A stretch of DNA of 64,000 bases, from positions 310,001 through 374,000 of the forward strand of contig NZ_JAINVH010000001.1 of assembly GCF_020400825.1 (NCBI RefSeq), given 5' to 3'. Of the stretch, positions 8,621-17,727 are shown in pieces. This DNA is from Streptomyces sp. HPF1205 (lineage in GTDB: Bacteria; Actinomycetota; Actinomycetes; Streptomycetales; Streptomycetaceae). The notes beneath the pieces were generated by a model, which made no database searches, had not been told where the DNA came from, and saw only the letters and a list, made by a program, of their open reading frames with translations. Every line of letters begins with the position of its first letter. The stretch's first letter is position 1. Position numbers and translations under genes: made by a program.

Positions 8621-9766
8621 ATGACCAGGCGCGTGGCGAATGAGGATATCGGGCTCCGGTGGCGCAGACGCTGGCACCGGGCCCGCATCGCCGTGCGCAG
8701 GTCCGCTGTCGACTACTTCCGCGGCGACGCCCCGGACTGGACCGGCCTGGCCGTCCTGCTGCTGACCGTGCCGGCGCTGGCGTACACCACGGTGTGGATA
8801 CCCGTGTGGTGCCCGCCCAGCGCCCTGGTGCTGCCGATCGTCACCGGCGGGCTGCTGCTTCGCCCGGCCAGCCTGCTGCTGCTCTACGCGGCCTCCGCCG
8901 CCGCCCTGGTCGGCGAGTCTGCGGCGCTCGGCCCCTATCGCGACGGACCGGCGCGGGTGACCCCGGGCACGGTGCTGGTGGTGACCGCGGTGGCGCTCAC
9001 CGGCCTGATCATCGCCCAGTTCCGGGCCCGGGTCGGCGTCCCGTGGCGGCGCGGCCACACCATGCTGTTCGACCTGCGTGAACGCATCCGCGTACAGAGC
9101 AGGCTGCCCCTGCTGCCGGCCGGCTGGCACGCCGAGATGGCGCTGCGGCCGGCCGGCGGCCAGTCCTTCTCCGGCGACTTCGTGGTCGCCACCCGCACCT
9201 CGGGCGGGCGGGTGCTGGAGGCGGTGCTCACCGACGTCTCAGGCAAGGGCATGGACGCCGCCTCCCGTTCGCTGCTGCTGTCCGGCGCGTTCGGCGGCCT
9301 GCTCGGCTCGCTGCCCCCGCACGCCTTCCTCGGCGCCGCCAACGGCTACCTCCTGCGGCAGAACTGGGACGAGGGCTTCGCCACCTCCGTCCACCTCGTA
9401 CTCGACCTGGAGAGCGGCGACTACGAGCTGCTGTCCGCGGGGCACCTGCCCGGGGTCCAGCTGCACGCCGGCAGCGGGCGATGGGAGGAGAAGGCCGCCG
9501 AGGGGCCGCTGCTGGGGGTGTACGACGGGGCCGAGTTCCACGGCGTCAAGGGCACGCTGCGGCCCGGCGACGTACTGCTGCTGTTCACCGACGGGCTGGT
9601 GGAGACCGCCGAGCGGGAGCTCACCGAGGGGATGGACCGGCTCATGGGGGAGGCGGACCGCTTCGTGGCGACCGGATTCCGCGGCTCCGCCTGGCGGTTG
9701 ATCGAGCGGGTGGCCAAGGACGTCAACGACGACCGGGCGCTGCTGGTGGTGTGCCGGGAGGTGTGA
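8621..9766 (+). CDS. Membrane-anchored SpoIIE/PP2C-type serine phosphatase
   Basis: A 381-residue protein. A basic N-terminus is followed by about four hydrophobic segments between residues 40 and 140, then a cytoplasmic PP2C/SpoIIE domain. Metal-binding motifs are visible: SGDFV, LTDVSGKGMDAA, LSAGHLPG and LLFTDGLVETA. Such phosphatases dephosphorylate anti-anti-sigma factors in partner-switching pathways and are abundant in Streptomyces. No anti-sigma kinase or STAS protein is encoded in this window. No GAF or PAS sensor domain is present, so the membrane part is probably the input. A small membrane protein follows after 178 bases. Confidence 0.9.
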   Translation: MTRRVANEDIGLRWRRRWHRARIAVRRSAVDYFRGDAPDWTGLAVLLLTVPALAYTTVWIPVWCPPSALVLPIVTGGLLLRPASLLLLYAASAAALVGESAALGPYRDGPARVTPGTVLVVTAVALTGLIIAQFRARVGVPWRRGHTMLFDLRERIRVQSRLPLLPAGWHAEMALRPAGGQSFSGDFVVATRTSGGRVLEAVLTDVSGKGMDAASRSLLLSGAFGGLLGSLPPHAFLGAANGYLLRQNWDEGFATSVHLVLDLESGDYELLSAGHLPGVQLHAGSGRWEEKAAEGPLLGVYDGAEFHGVKGTLRPGDVLLLFTDGLVETAERELTEGMDRLMGEADRFVATGFRGSAWRLIERVAKDVNDDRALLVVCREV

Positions 9767-9944
9767 CGGCCCGGCCCGCCGCAGCCGCGATACTGGTTCG
9801 GCCCTGCTCCGCAGGGGAATTGCACCTATGGGTTCTCAACGCCTCCTGTGGCGGCGGCTGATGGCACCATGGGGGATGGGCGAGGCGGGGGCGGCGGAGC
9901 GGTCCCCGGACCGATGCATTACCTGAAGAGGGAAGTGATCCGCT

Positions 9945-10139
9945 GTGGTTATCTCCGCATCCGCCGTACTGGTCCTCGCGATCGTGCTGGTGATCATGAT
10001 CCGCGGCAAGACCATCAAGGTCGGACCCGCGATCGTTGCCGCGCTCTTCGGCTTCTTCCTCGCCTCGACCAACATGGCGCCGTCCGTCAACCGCTTCCTG
10101 ACCTCACTTGCCGACACCATCAACCAGATAAAGATCTGA
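9945..10139 (+). CDS. Small membrane protein of unknown function, 64 residues
   Basis: I do not recognise a named family. The product starts MVISASAVLVLAIVLVIM, forming one transmembrane helix, continues IRGKTIKVGP and a second hydrophobic stretch AIVAALFGFFLA, and ends LTSLADTINQIKI. The GTG start has GAGGGA about 11 bases upstream. The last 36 bases overlap the 3' end of the asparaginase gene on the other strand. Similar short membrane proteins are common in Streptomyces, and this one may belong with the upstream phosphatase, though 178 bases separate them. Confidence 0.72.
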   Translation: MVISASAVLVLAIVLVIMIRGKTIKVGPAIVAALFGFFLASTNMAPSVNRFLTSLADTINQIKI

Positions 10140-11270
10140 CGCGGGCAGGGCCTGCGGGGCGGCCCGCAGCACCTGGTCGAGGATCTCGCCGGCGCGGGCC
10201 GCCGTGCCGGCGTCCGTACGGGCATCGGCGTCCGTACGGGTACCGGCGCCGGTTACTGCCCCGGCGCCGCCGGCTCCGTCCGTGCCCGCGGCTGTACCGG
10301 CCGCGGAGGTCCCACCGGCCGCGGGGGCCGCGGGGGCGCTCCGTGCGGCCAGCAGCGAGGCCAGGACGGCGATACGCGCCTGGCCCGGCCGCAGCGTGCC
10401 CGCCAGCCGCGCCCCGGCCGCCTGGAGGTCCACCGCCCCGCCGCCGGTGTAGACCGGCGCCACCGCGCCGGCCGCCACCCGGGTGCTGACCGCGACCAGC
10501 ACGCCCCGCTCGGTCGCAGGGCGCACCGCCTCGGCGATCTGCGGGGTGGCGTTCCCCGCCCCCGTACCCACCAGGACGACCCCGCGCGCGCCCGCCGCAA
10601 GGGCCGCGTCGAACAGGACGGTGTCGCCGTCGCTGTGGTGCATCACGATGTCCACCCGCGGGGGCGTGACGCCGGGCGCCGGAAGCGGCAGCGCCTCGGG
10701 CCGCGGCCGGCGGCGGCCCCAGGTCACCCGGCCGAACTCGACCCGGCCGAGCGGCAGCCCGTCGGGGTCGCCGAAGGCGCGCAGGCCCAGGGTGTGCTGC
10801 TTGACGGTGCCGCGTGCGGCGAAGACCTGCCCGGCGAAGGCGATCACCGCGCCGACGTCCCGGCCGGTGGCGGCGGTCAGCAGGGCGTCGTAGAGGTTGC
10901 CCGCCGCGTCGCCGTCCGGCGTGTCCAGCGGCTGCTGGGCGCCCGTGAGGACCACCGGGCGGCGGTCGGCGTGGAACAGGTCGAGGAAGAAGGCGGACTC
11001 CTCCAGGGTGTCGGTGCCGTGGGTGACCACGACACCGTCCACGCCCGGGTCGGCGAGCTGCTCGTGCACGGCGTGCAGCAGCCGCAACTGGTGGCCGGTG
11101 GTGAGCCGGGAGCTGTTGACGGTGAAGAGGTCGACCACCTCGACCCGGACCCCTTCGGGCACCGCGCCCGCGGCGAGGACCTCCCGGCCGGCGGCTTCGG
11201 CCGCGTACCCGTCGCCCTGCCAGCGGCTGGCTATGGTGCCCCCGGTGCTGATGACCACGACACGTCGCAT
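10104..11270 (-). CDS. Type I/II asparaginase
   Basis: A 388-residue asparaginase hydrolysing L-asparagine to aspartate and ammonia. The first catalytic threonine lies in STGGTIAS (Thr12), and the second site reads VTHGTDTLEES; LTGAQQPLD and HHSDGD are further family motifs. No signal peptide is seen, so the enzyme is probably cytoplasmic. Near the C-terminus is an insertion of about 50 residues rich in Ala, Gly and Thr with a degenerate repeat (GTRTDADARTDAGTAARAG) that is not part of the fold. The ATG at 11270 follows GGGAGG. The 3' end overlaps the convergent 64-residue gene by 36 bases. The divergent neighbour is an Lrp/AsnC regulator, a plausible controller. Confidence 0.92.
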   Translation of the reverse strand: MRRVVVISTGGTIASRWQGDGYAAEAAGREVLAAGAVPEGVRVEVVDLFTVNSSRLTTGHQLRLLHAVHEQLADPGVDGVVVTHGTDTLEESAFFLDLFHADRRPVVLTGAQQPLDTPDGDAAGNLYDALLTAATGRDVGAVIAFAGQVFAARGTVKQHTLGLRAFGDPDGLPLGRVEFGRVTWGRRRPRPEALPLPAPGVTPPRVDIVMHHSDGDTVLFDAALAAGARGVVLVGTGAGNATPQIAEAVRPATERGVLVAVSTRVAAGAVAPVYTGGGAVDLQAAGARLAGTLRPGQARIAVLASLLAARSAPAAPAAGGTSAAGTAAGTDGAGGAGAVTGAGTRTDADARTDAGTAARAGEILDQVLRAAPQALPASDLYLVDGVGK

Positions 11271-11392
11271 GACCCCGCCTCCCTCTGCTCCCGACCCGCA
11301 TTCCTGTCCAGGACAATGATATGCGCGTAGAATTGCCAGAGGATTGCGAATGTGAGCTGCGCAGGCCCCCATCCGTGCTAGGAACCACTCCT

Positions 11393-11845
11393 ATGGACGC
11401 GATCGACAGACGAATCTTGCGCGAGCTCCAGGCCGACGGCCGGCTCACCAACCAGGAACTGGCCCAGCGGGTGGGCCTGACTCCCTCCCCGTGCCTGCGC
11501 CGGGTGCGGCAACTGGAGGACGACGGGGTGATCAGGACCTACCGCGCGGTGGTGGACCCCGCCGCCGTCGGCCGCGGTTTCGAGGTCTTCGCCTCGGTGG
11601 AGGTCCGCCGCGACCGCGACTCGGTGGCCGCGTTCGAGGCCCGGGTCCAGGCCACCCCCGACGTGGTCGAGGCCTACCGCCTCTACGGCGCCCCCGGCTG
11701 CCTGCTGCGTATCGCGGTCGCCGACTCCGGGGCCTACGAGCGCTTCTGGACGGACAAGCTGATCGCCCTCCCGGGCGTCACCGACGTCAACTCCCAGATG
11801 ATCATGAAATGCATCAAGTCCCCCGAGGGCCTCCCGGTCGACTGA
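11393..11845 (+). CDS. Lrp/AsnC family transcriptional regulator
   Basis: A 150-residue feast/famine regulator. The N-terminal winged helix reads MDAIDRRILRELQADGR and LTNQELAQRVGLTPSPCLRR, and a C-terminal RAM domain carries the ligand-binding VEAYRLYGAPGCLLRIAV stretch. The ATG at 11393 is chosen because it starts exactly at the family N-terminus; the frame remains open upstream to 11321. It is divergent from the asparaginase gene with 122 bases between them, and that gap contains the AT-richer stretch (11316-11350) typical of Lrp-type operators. I infer that it senses an amino acid, perhaps asparagine or aspartate, and controls the divergent gene. Confidence 0.93.
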   Translation: MDAIDRRILRELQADGRLTNQELAQRVGLTPSPCLRRVRQLEDDGVIRTYRAVVDPAAVGRGFEVFASVEVRRDRDSVAAFEARVQATPDVVEAYRLYGAPGCLLRIAVADSGAYERFWTDKLIALPGVTDVNSQMIMKCIKSPEGLPVD

Positions 11846-12006
11846 CCCCACGCGGCCCTGCACGGATCGAGACGGGCCGTCGCGGGCCGACGGGGGCCTG
11901 CACGGGGCGAGACGGGCCGAGTGCCGAAGCGGCTCCAAGCGGTCCGCGACGCCCCCGCCGGGTGGGCGAAGGGGCACGCGCCCCTGGAACAAGATCGCAA
12001 AACGCA

Positions 12007-12047
12007 AGCGGCCCGGGAAGCGGATCACCTCCGCGACCTGGGCCGCT
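12007..12047 (-). terminator. Terminator of the tRNA-Gly gene
   Basis: The arms AGCGGCCC (12007-12014) and GGGCCGCT (12040-12047) enclose a second short stem GCGGA/TCCGC. On the minus strand the hairpin is followed by a T-rich run (TTGCGTTTTGCG), which fits termination of the leftward tRNA transcript. Confidence 0.65.
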
Positions 12048-12066
12048 GCCGTCCGAAGACGCACAG

Positions 12067-12137
12067 AGCGGGCGACGGGAATCGAACCCGCGTAGCTAGT
12101 TTGGAAGACTAGGGCTCTACCATTGAGCTACGCCCGC
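12067..12137 (-). tRNA. tRNA-Gly (anticodon TCC)
   Basis: On the minus strand the acceptor stem GCGGGCG pairs with CGCCCGC. The D-arm is GCTCAATGGTAGAGC, the anticodon stem CTAGT/ACTAG holds the loop CTTCCAA (anticodon TCC), and the T-arm CGGGTTCGATTCCCG is intact. The discriminator base is T and CCA is not encoded. A short palindrome GCCAGA-gat-TCTGGC lies just upstream at 12141-12155. Confidence 0.97.
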
Positions 12138-12246
12138 ATCGCCAGAGATTCTGGCACACCGCATACTAGCCGGTCGAACCGGTGCGGCGGCGGTGGTTAT
12201 GGGCTGCCCGCGCCTGCGGCGGCATGTACTCTACGTGTCGCACCAG

Positions 12247-12323
12247 CGGGGTGTGGCGCAGCTTGGTAGCGCGTCCGCTTTGGGAGCGGAAGGCCGTCGG
12301 TTCGAATCCGGCCACCCCGACCA
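12247..12323 (+). tRNA. tRNA-Pro (anticodon TGG)
   Basis: The acceptor arms CGGGGTG and CACCCCG pair. The anticodon stem TCCGC/GCGGA holds the loop TTTGGGA (anticodon TGG), and the T-arm has GGTTCGAATCC. The discriminator A at 12320 is followed by an encoded CCA. It is divergent from tRNA-Gly and lies 190 bases before trigger factor. Confidence 0.97.
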
Positions 12324-12513
12324 GGACTTCTGCGGCCGGCCGGAGCCGGTACGGGACGGGCGGCACGGCTCCGCCGGGGGTGCGGGCCGACCCCGCCCGC
12401 GTCGCGGGTGGTACCGGTAGGATGGGCCGTCGGCGACCGACGCGTACCCATCGCACCGCCCAGCACGCGGCGGACCGCCCCCATCAACGTAAAGCCCCCA
12501 AGGAGACCCAACC

Positions 12514-13944
12514 GTGAAGAGCGCCGTCGAGACTCTGAACCCGACCCGGGTTCGACTCACTGTCGAGGTGCCCTTCGAGGAGCTCAAGCCCAGCCTCGAC
12601 GCGGCGTACAAGAAGATCAACCAGCAGGTCACGGTGCCGGGCTTCCGCAAGGGCAAGATCCCTGCGCGCGTCATCGACCAGCGGTTCGGCCGTGGCGCGG
12701 TCCTCGAAGAGGCCATCAACGACGCGCTGCCGAAGTTCTACACGGAGGCGGTCAACTCCGGCGAGCTGAACGTTCTCGGCCAGCCCGACGTCGACATCAC
12801 CGAGTTCAACGACGGCGACGAGCTGAAGTTCACCGCCGAGGTGGACATCCGGCCGGCCATCGAGATCCCGGACTACTCCGGCATCGAGGTCGTCGTGGAC
12901 GCCGTCGACGTCTCCGACTCCGACGTGGACGAGTCGCTGGAGCAGCTCCGCGACCGCTTCGCCTCCACCACGCCGGTCGACCGCGCCGCCGCCGAGGGCG
13001 ACGTGGTCGTGGTCGACCTGGAGGCCTCGGTCGACGGTGAGGTGCTCGACGACGGCATCGCCAAGGGCGTCAGCTACACCATCGGCTCCGGCCAGCTCCT
13101 CGACGGCATCGACGAGGCCGTCACCGGCAAGGAGAAGGGCTCCTCGGTCACCTTCACCTCCCGCCTCGTGGGCGGCTCCGCGGCCGGCAAGGACGCCGAG
13201 GTCAAGGTCGACATCACCGACGTCCAGGCCCGCGAACTGCCCGCCCTGGACGACGACTTCGCCCAGCTCGCCTCCGAGTTCGACACCCTGGAGGAGCTGC
13301 GCGAGGACAGCCGCAAGCGGCTCGCCCGCATGAAGTCCTACGACCAGGCCACCCAGGCCCAGGAGAAGGTGCTCGACGCCCTCATCGAGCTCACCGAGGT
13401 CCCGATCCCGGACAAGCTCCTCAAGGACGAGATCGAGACCCGCACCCACAACCTGGAGCACCACCAGTTCCCGGCGCTCGGCCTGACCTGGGAGACGTAC
13501 CTGGAGCGCGAGGGCAAGACGCGCGAGGAGTACGACGCCGAGCTGGAGCGCCAGGCGGTCAAGGGCATCAAGACCCAGTTCATCCTGGACGAGCTGGTCG
13601 GCAAGGAGAAGCTGTCGGTCAACCAGGAGGAGCTGACCGAGCACCTCATGCGCCGCGCCGCCTCCTCGGGCATGACCCCGGACCAGTTCGCCCAGGCCGT
13701 CGTCGAGGGGGGCCAGGTGCCGATGCTGGTCGGCGAGGTCGCCCGCGGCAAGGCCCTGGCCCTGGTCGTGGAGGCCGCGAAGGTCACCGACACCAACGGT
13801 GAGGCGGTCGAGCTGGAGGACGAGGAGGACGAGACCGGCGAGACGGTCGAAGCCTCCGCGAGCGGCGAGGCCGAGGCCGCCGCCGACGGGGCCGGCGAGG
13901 GCCCCCAGGACGCCGCTGAGGCCGGGGAAACCCCCTCCGAGTGA
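12514..13944 (+). CDS. tig: Trigger factor, ribosome-associated chaperone and peptidyl-prolyl isomerase
   Basis: A 476-residue protein with the standard three domains. The N-terminal ribosome-binding domain carries the signature GFRKGKIP near residue 44. An FKBP-like isomerase domain covers about residues 150-245, and a helical C-terminal substrate-binding domain follows. The last 50 or so residues are an acidic Glu/Ala tail that varies among actinobacteria. The GTG start has AAGGAG 8 bases upstream. It precedes clpP1 with a strong hairpin between them, so the two are adjacent but probably separately controlled. Confidence 0.97.
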   Translation: MKSAVETLNPTRVRLTVEVPFEELKPSLDAAYKKINQQVTVPGFRKGKIPARVIDQRFGRGAVLEEAINDALPKFYTEAVNSGELNVLGQPDVDITEFNDGDELKFTAEVDIRPAIEIPDYSGIEVVVDAVDVSDSDVDESLEQLRDRFASTTPVDRAAAEGDVVVVDLEASVDGEVLDDGIAKGVSYTIGSGQLLDGIDEAVTGKEKGSSVTFTSRLVGGSAAGKDAEVKVDITDVQARELPALDDDFAQLASEFDTLEELREDSRKRLARMKSYDQATQAQEKVLDALIELTEVPIPDKLLKDEIETRTHNLEHHQFPALGLTWETYLEREGKTREEYDAELERQAVKGIKTQFILDELVGKEKLSVNQEELTEHLMRRAASSGMTPDQFAQAVVEGGQVPMLVGEVARGKALALVVEAAKVTDTNGEAVELEDEEDETGETVEASASGEAEAAADGAGEGPQDAAEAGETPSE

Positions 13945-13950
13945 GGCGTG

Positions 13951-13981
13951 ACGGGCCCGGGCGCGCCGCGCCCGGGCCCGT
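13951..13981 (+). terminator. Perfect hairpin after trigger factor
   Basis: A 31-base near-palindrome made of two 15-base arms (ACGGGCCCGGGCGCG and its complement) around one base starts 6 bases after the tig stop codon. Confidence 0.8.
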
Positions 13982-13996
13982 ACTGTCATCACCCTG

Positions 13997-14010
13997 CGCT
14001 CACAGCGAAC
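13997..14010 (-). promoter_or_regulatory. ClgR-type operator upstream of clpP1
   Basis: Read on the minus strand the sequence is GTTCGC-TGTGA-GCG, matching the GTTCGC-N5-GCG motif described for the activator ClgR at the Streptomyces clpP1 promoter. It lies 136 bases upstream of the clpP1 start, just after the tig hairpin. Confidence 0.75.
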
Positions 14011-14145
14011 AGTTCCGCGTAGGGGATTGCTGGGCCCCACCTGCGCGTTAGGGTCCGTAAGCAGGAGGGCCCCCGTAGCACTGCGGAGCCCTGACGAAGA
14101 CCCTGTGGCGGCCCCCGGGCCGTCCGACAACGAGCAGGTGGATAC

Positions 14146-14784
14146 GTGACGACTCCGATGCCTTCCGCCGCCGGCGAGCCGACCTTCGGTGGCCTCGGCG
14201 ACCAGGTCTACAACCGACTGCTCGGCGAGCGAATCATCTTCCTCGGCCAGGCGGTCGACGACGAAATCGCCAACAAGATCACCGCTCAGCTGCTGCTGCT
14301 GGCCGCGGACCCCGACAAGGACATCTACCTCTACATCAACAGCCCCGGCGGCTCGGTGACCGCGGGCATGGCCATCTACGACACGATGCAGTTCATCAAG
14401 AACGACGTCGTCACGATCGCCATGGGCATGGCCGCGTCGATGGGCCAGTTCCTGCTGACGGCGGGCGCGCCCGGCAAGCGTTTCGCGCTGCCGAACACCC
14501 GCATCCTCATGCACCAGCCCTCCGCGGGCCTCGGCGGCTCCGCCACCGACATCAAGATCCAGGCCGAGCAGCTGCTGCACACCAAGCGCCGGATGGCGGA
14601 GCTGATCGCCCAGCACTCCGGCCAGACCTTCGAGCAGATCACCAAGGACTCCGACCGTGACCGCTGGTTCTCCGCCGACGAGGCCAAGGAGTACGGCCTG
14701 CTGGACGGCGTGATGCTCTCCGCCGCGCATGTCCCGGGCGGCGGCGGCACGGGCGCCGGCGGCAGCGGGCGCAACGGCGTCTGA
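14146..14784 (+). CDS. clpP1: ATP-dependent Clp protease proteolytic subunit ClpP1
   Basis: A 212-residue serine protease subunit that assembles into the barrel partnered by ClpX or ClpC. The catalytic triad is visible: Ser98 in MGMAASMG, His123 in ILMHQPS and Asp172 in DRDRWFSA. The substrate-binding [10 protein letters not shown] segment is intact. The C-terminus ends in a Gly-rich tail. The GTG start follows GAGCAGGTGG. The stop is 43 bases before the chosen clpP2 start, and the two are expected to be co-transcribed and form a mixed complex. Confidence 0.97.
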   Translation: MTTPMPSAAGEPTFGGLGDQVYNRLLGERIIFLGQAVDDEIANKITAQLLLLAADPDKDIYLYINSPGGSVTAGMAIYDTMQFIKNDVVTIAMGMAASMGQFLLTAGAPGKRFALPNTRILMHQPSAGLGGSATDIKIQAEQLLHTKRRMAELIAQHSGQTFEQITKDSDRDRWFSADEAKEYGLLDGVMLSAAHVPGGGGTGAGGSGRNGV

Positions 14785-14827
14785 GCCCCCCGATCTCCCG
14801 AAGCTCCTCATCACCAGGACGGTGGAC

Positions 14828-15511
14828 GTGAACCCCTTGAACTTCCCCGGCAGCGGCCTGTACGAGCGCACCATGGCCGAGCGGCCCGGTGTCCTCGGCG
14901 CCGAGGCCCGCTACGTGATCCCGCGCTTCGTCGAGCGCACCTCGCAGGGCATCCGCGAGTACGACCCGTACGCCAAGCTCTTCGAGGAGCGGGTCATCTT
15001 CCTCGGCGTGCAGATCGACGACGCCTCCGCCAACGACGTCATGGCCCAGCTGCTGTGCCTGGAGTCGATGGACCCCGACCGGGACATCTCGGTCTACATC
15101 AACAGCCCCGGCGGCTCCTTCACCGCGCTGACGGCCATCTACGACACGATGCAGTTCGTCAAGCCGGACATCCAGACGGTCTGCATGGGCCAGGCGGCGT
15201 CCGCGGCGGCGGTGCTGCTGGCGGCCGGCAGCCCCGGCAAGCGGATGGCGCTGCCGAACGCGCGGGTGCTGATCCACCAGCCGTACAGCGAGACCGGCCG
15301 CGGCCAGGTGTCCGACCTGGAGATCGCCGCCAACGAGATCATCCGGATGCGCCAGCAGCTGGAGGAGATGCTCGCCAAGCACTCCACCAAGCCGATCGAG
15401 CAGATCCGCGACGACATCGAGCGGGACAAGATCCTCACCGCCGAGGAGTCGCTGGAGTACGGCCTGATCGACCAGATCGTGTCCACCCGCAAGAGCTCCG
15501 TGAACGTCTGA
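14828..15511 (+). CDS. clpP2: ATP-dependent Clp protease proteolytic subunit ClpP2
   Basis: A 227-residue paralogue of ClpP1. The triad is Ser125 in MGQAASAA, His150 in VLIHQPY and Asp200 in IERDKIL, and [10 protein letters not shown] is conserved. The N-terminus is about 25 residues longer than in ClpP1. I place the start at GTG 14828, which has AGGA 8 bases upstream; GTG 14822 is two codons earlier and a longer frame begins at 14729 inside clpP1. It lies directly downstream of clpP1 and upstream of clpX, the standard actinobacterial arrangement. Confidence 0.95.
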   Translation: MNPLNFPGSGLYERTMAERPGVLGAEARYVIPRFVERTSQGIREYDPYAKLFEERVIFLGVQIDDASANDVMAQLLCLESMDPDRDISVYINSPGGSFTALTAIYDTMQFVKPDIQTVCMGQAASAAAVLLAAGSPGKRMALPNARVLIHQPYSETGRGQVSDLEIAANEIIRMRQQLEEMLAKHSTKPIEQIRDDIERDKILTAEESLEYGLIDQIVSTRKSSVNV

Positions 15512-15562
15512 CCGCACCGGATTCGAGCGGCACGGACCAACAGGGTTCCGGGCGGCGCGGTC

Positions 15563-15618
15563 GGCCCTCCTTGGGCTCGCCGGGACAGTGGGCCCGGCGA
15601 GTACCTCCAAGGGGGGCC
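15563..15618 (+). terminator. Large two-part hairpin between clpP2 and clpX
   Basis: An outer stem (15563-15574 with 15607-15618, 12 bp including one G-T pair) encloses a 9-bp inner stem CTCGCCGGG/CCCGGCGAG (15576-15584 with 15593-15601). It could terminate or attenuate the clpP transcript before clpX, or act as an mRNA processing site. Confidence 0.65.
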
Positions 15619-15708
15619 CACACGGGGGGCGCGGCAAGGTACCGTCGATGAGAGAAGCACCAGGCTCCGTTGAAGGCCGACGGATCCCAGGCGAAGGGGA
15701 AACACCTC

Positions 15709-16992
<1,284 letters not shown>

Positions 16993-17022
16993 CGCACCGG
17001 GGAGTGCCTGACCATCACGGCA

Positions 17023-17074
17023 ACGGCACGAGGGGCCGGCCCAACCATCGGTTTGGGCCGGCCCCTCGTGCCGT
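17023..17074. terminator. Perfect 22-bp bidirectional terminator between clpX and the secreted-protein gene
   Basis: Two 22-base arms (17023-17044 and 17053-17074) are exact complements around an 8-base loop. The structure lies between convergent genes ending at 16992 and 17099 and has A/T-containing flanks at both ends of the stem, so it can serve both. Confidence 0.9.
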
Positions 17075-17098
17075 AACGGCATGCAGGTCGGATCAGAC

Positions 17099-17398
17099 TT
17101 ACCAGGTGCTGTAGCCACTGTGGGCCAGTTCGCATGCTGTCAAGGCGTGTGACGCGCTCACGTTCAGGTCCTCGAGATCCCAGATGCAGAGTTGGATGCC
17201 AGTCACTCCGGCAGCGCCGTCGTGGGCCGGGAGGCCACAGGCGTTGGTTGCTCCGGCCGCTACGTGGGCCCCGATGCTGAGAAGGTAATTGACACATTGA
17301 CCCTGGTCAGCGCTCGCTGAGGTAGCGAATGTCATGGGAAGTCCGACTGCGGCGATCAGCATAGATCCCGCTACGGCGATACGACGTATTCTTTTCAT
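17099..17398 (-). CDS. Small secreted four-cysteine protein, unknown function
   Basis: I do not recognise the family. The 99-residue product has a clear signal peptide: basic MKRIRR, a hydrophobic core to about residue 23, and a likely cut after SASA at residue 30. The mature part of about 69 residues has four cysteines (35, 54, 71, 89), enough for two disulfides, and ends GYSTW. It could be a secreted inhibitor, antimicrobial peptide or signalling protein; nothing in the sequence decides this. The ATG follows GGAGAT. Base composition is visibly less GC-rich than the surroundings, suggesting a different origin from the flanking core genes. Confidence 0.78.
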   Translation of the reverse strand: MKRIRRIAVAGSMLIAAVGLPMTFATSASADQGQCVNYLLSIGAHVAAGATNACGLPAHDGAAGVTGIQLCIWDLEDLNVSASHALTACELAHSGYSTW

Positions 17399-17727
17399 CG
17401 GAGATCTCCAGGTGCTTCGGTTGTTCGATGGCGATTGATATATCGAAACGCCCGACGATCTTCAATGTAAGGCGAAAACGCGTCAAGCTTGACCTGGTGT
17501 GGCGCGTAATCTGTGCCTGTGAAAATTTAGGATTCCGGAACACGCGATACTCCGCTGATTGCTCCGTGGAATTCTATTTATGGGTGATTCCGTTTCAAGG
17601 GCGGGGCGCCGGTAACGAAAGGGCACCGTTCTGCTGACTTTTCAGCGAGCGGTGCCCTTGTGCGCGGTTTGGATACCCCTGCCCACCGTTGCCGCCTTTA
17701 TGGCCTGTAGACAGGTATGCCCCGTGG
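17399..17727. other. Lower-GC intergenic region upstream of the secreted-protein gene
   Basis: This 329-base gap is much richer in A and T than the rest of the window, for example around 17437-17580. It should hold the promoter of the leftward secreted-protein gene. A 69-codon open frame on the plus strand (17428-17637) has no RBS or family resemblance and is not called. The right part carries the hairpin at 17619-17659. Confidence 0.6.
17619..17659 (-). terminator. Terminator of the Pro/Gln-rich membrane protein gene
   Basis: A 10-bp outer stem AAGGGCACCG/CGGTGCCCTT encloses an inner 5-bp stem GCTGA-cttt-TCAGC. It lies about 70 bases past the 3' end of the leftward gene. Confidence 0.75.

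Noticed and set aside
12141..12155. GCCAGA-gat-TCTGGC as a terminator or operator
   Set aside because: It is a short palindrome next to the tRNA-Gly 5' end, too small to assign a role.
17428..17637. 69-codon plus-strand frame in the low-GC gap
   Set aside because: No RBS or signal sequence, and it runs into the terminator hairpin at 17619-17659.
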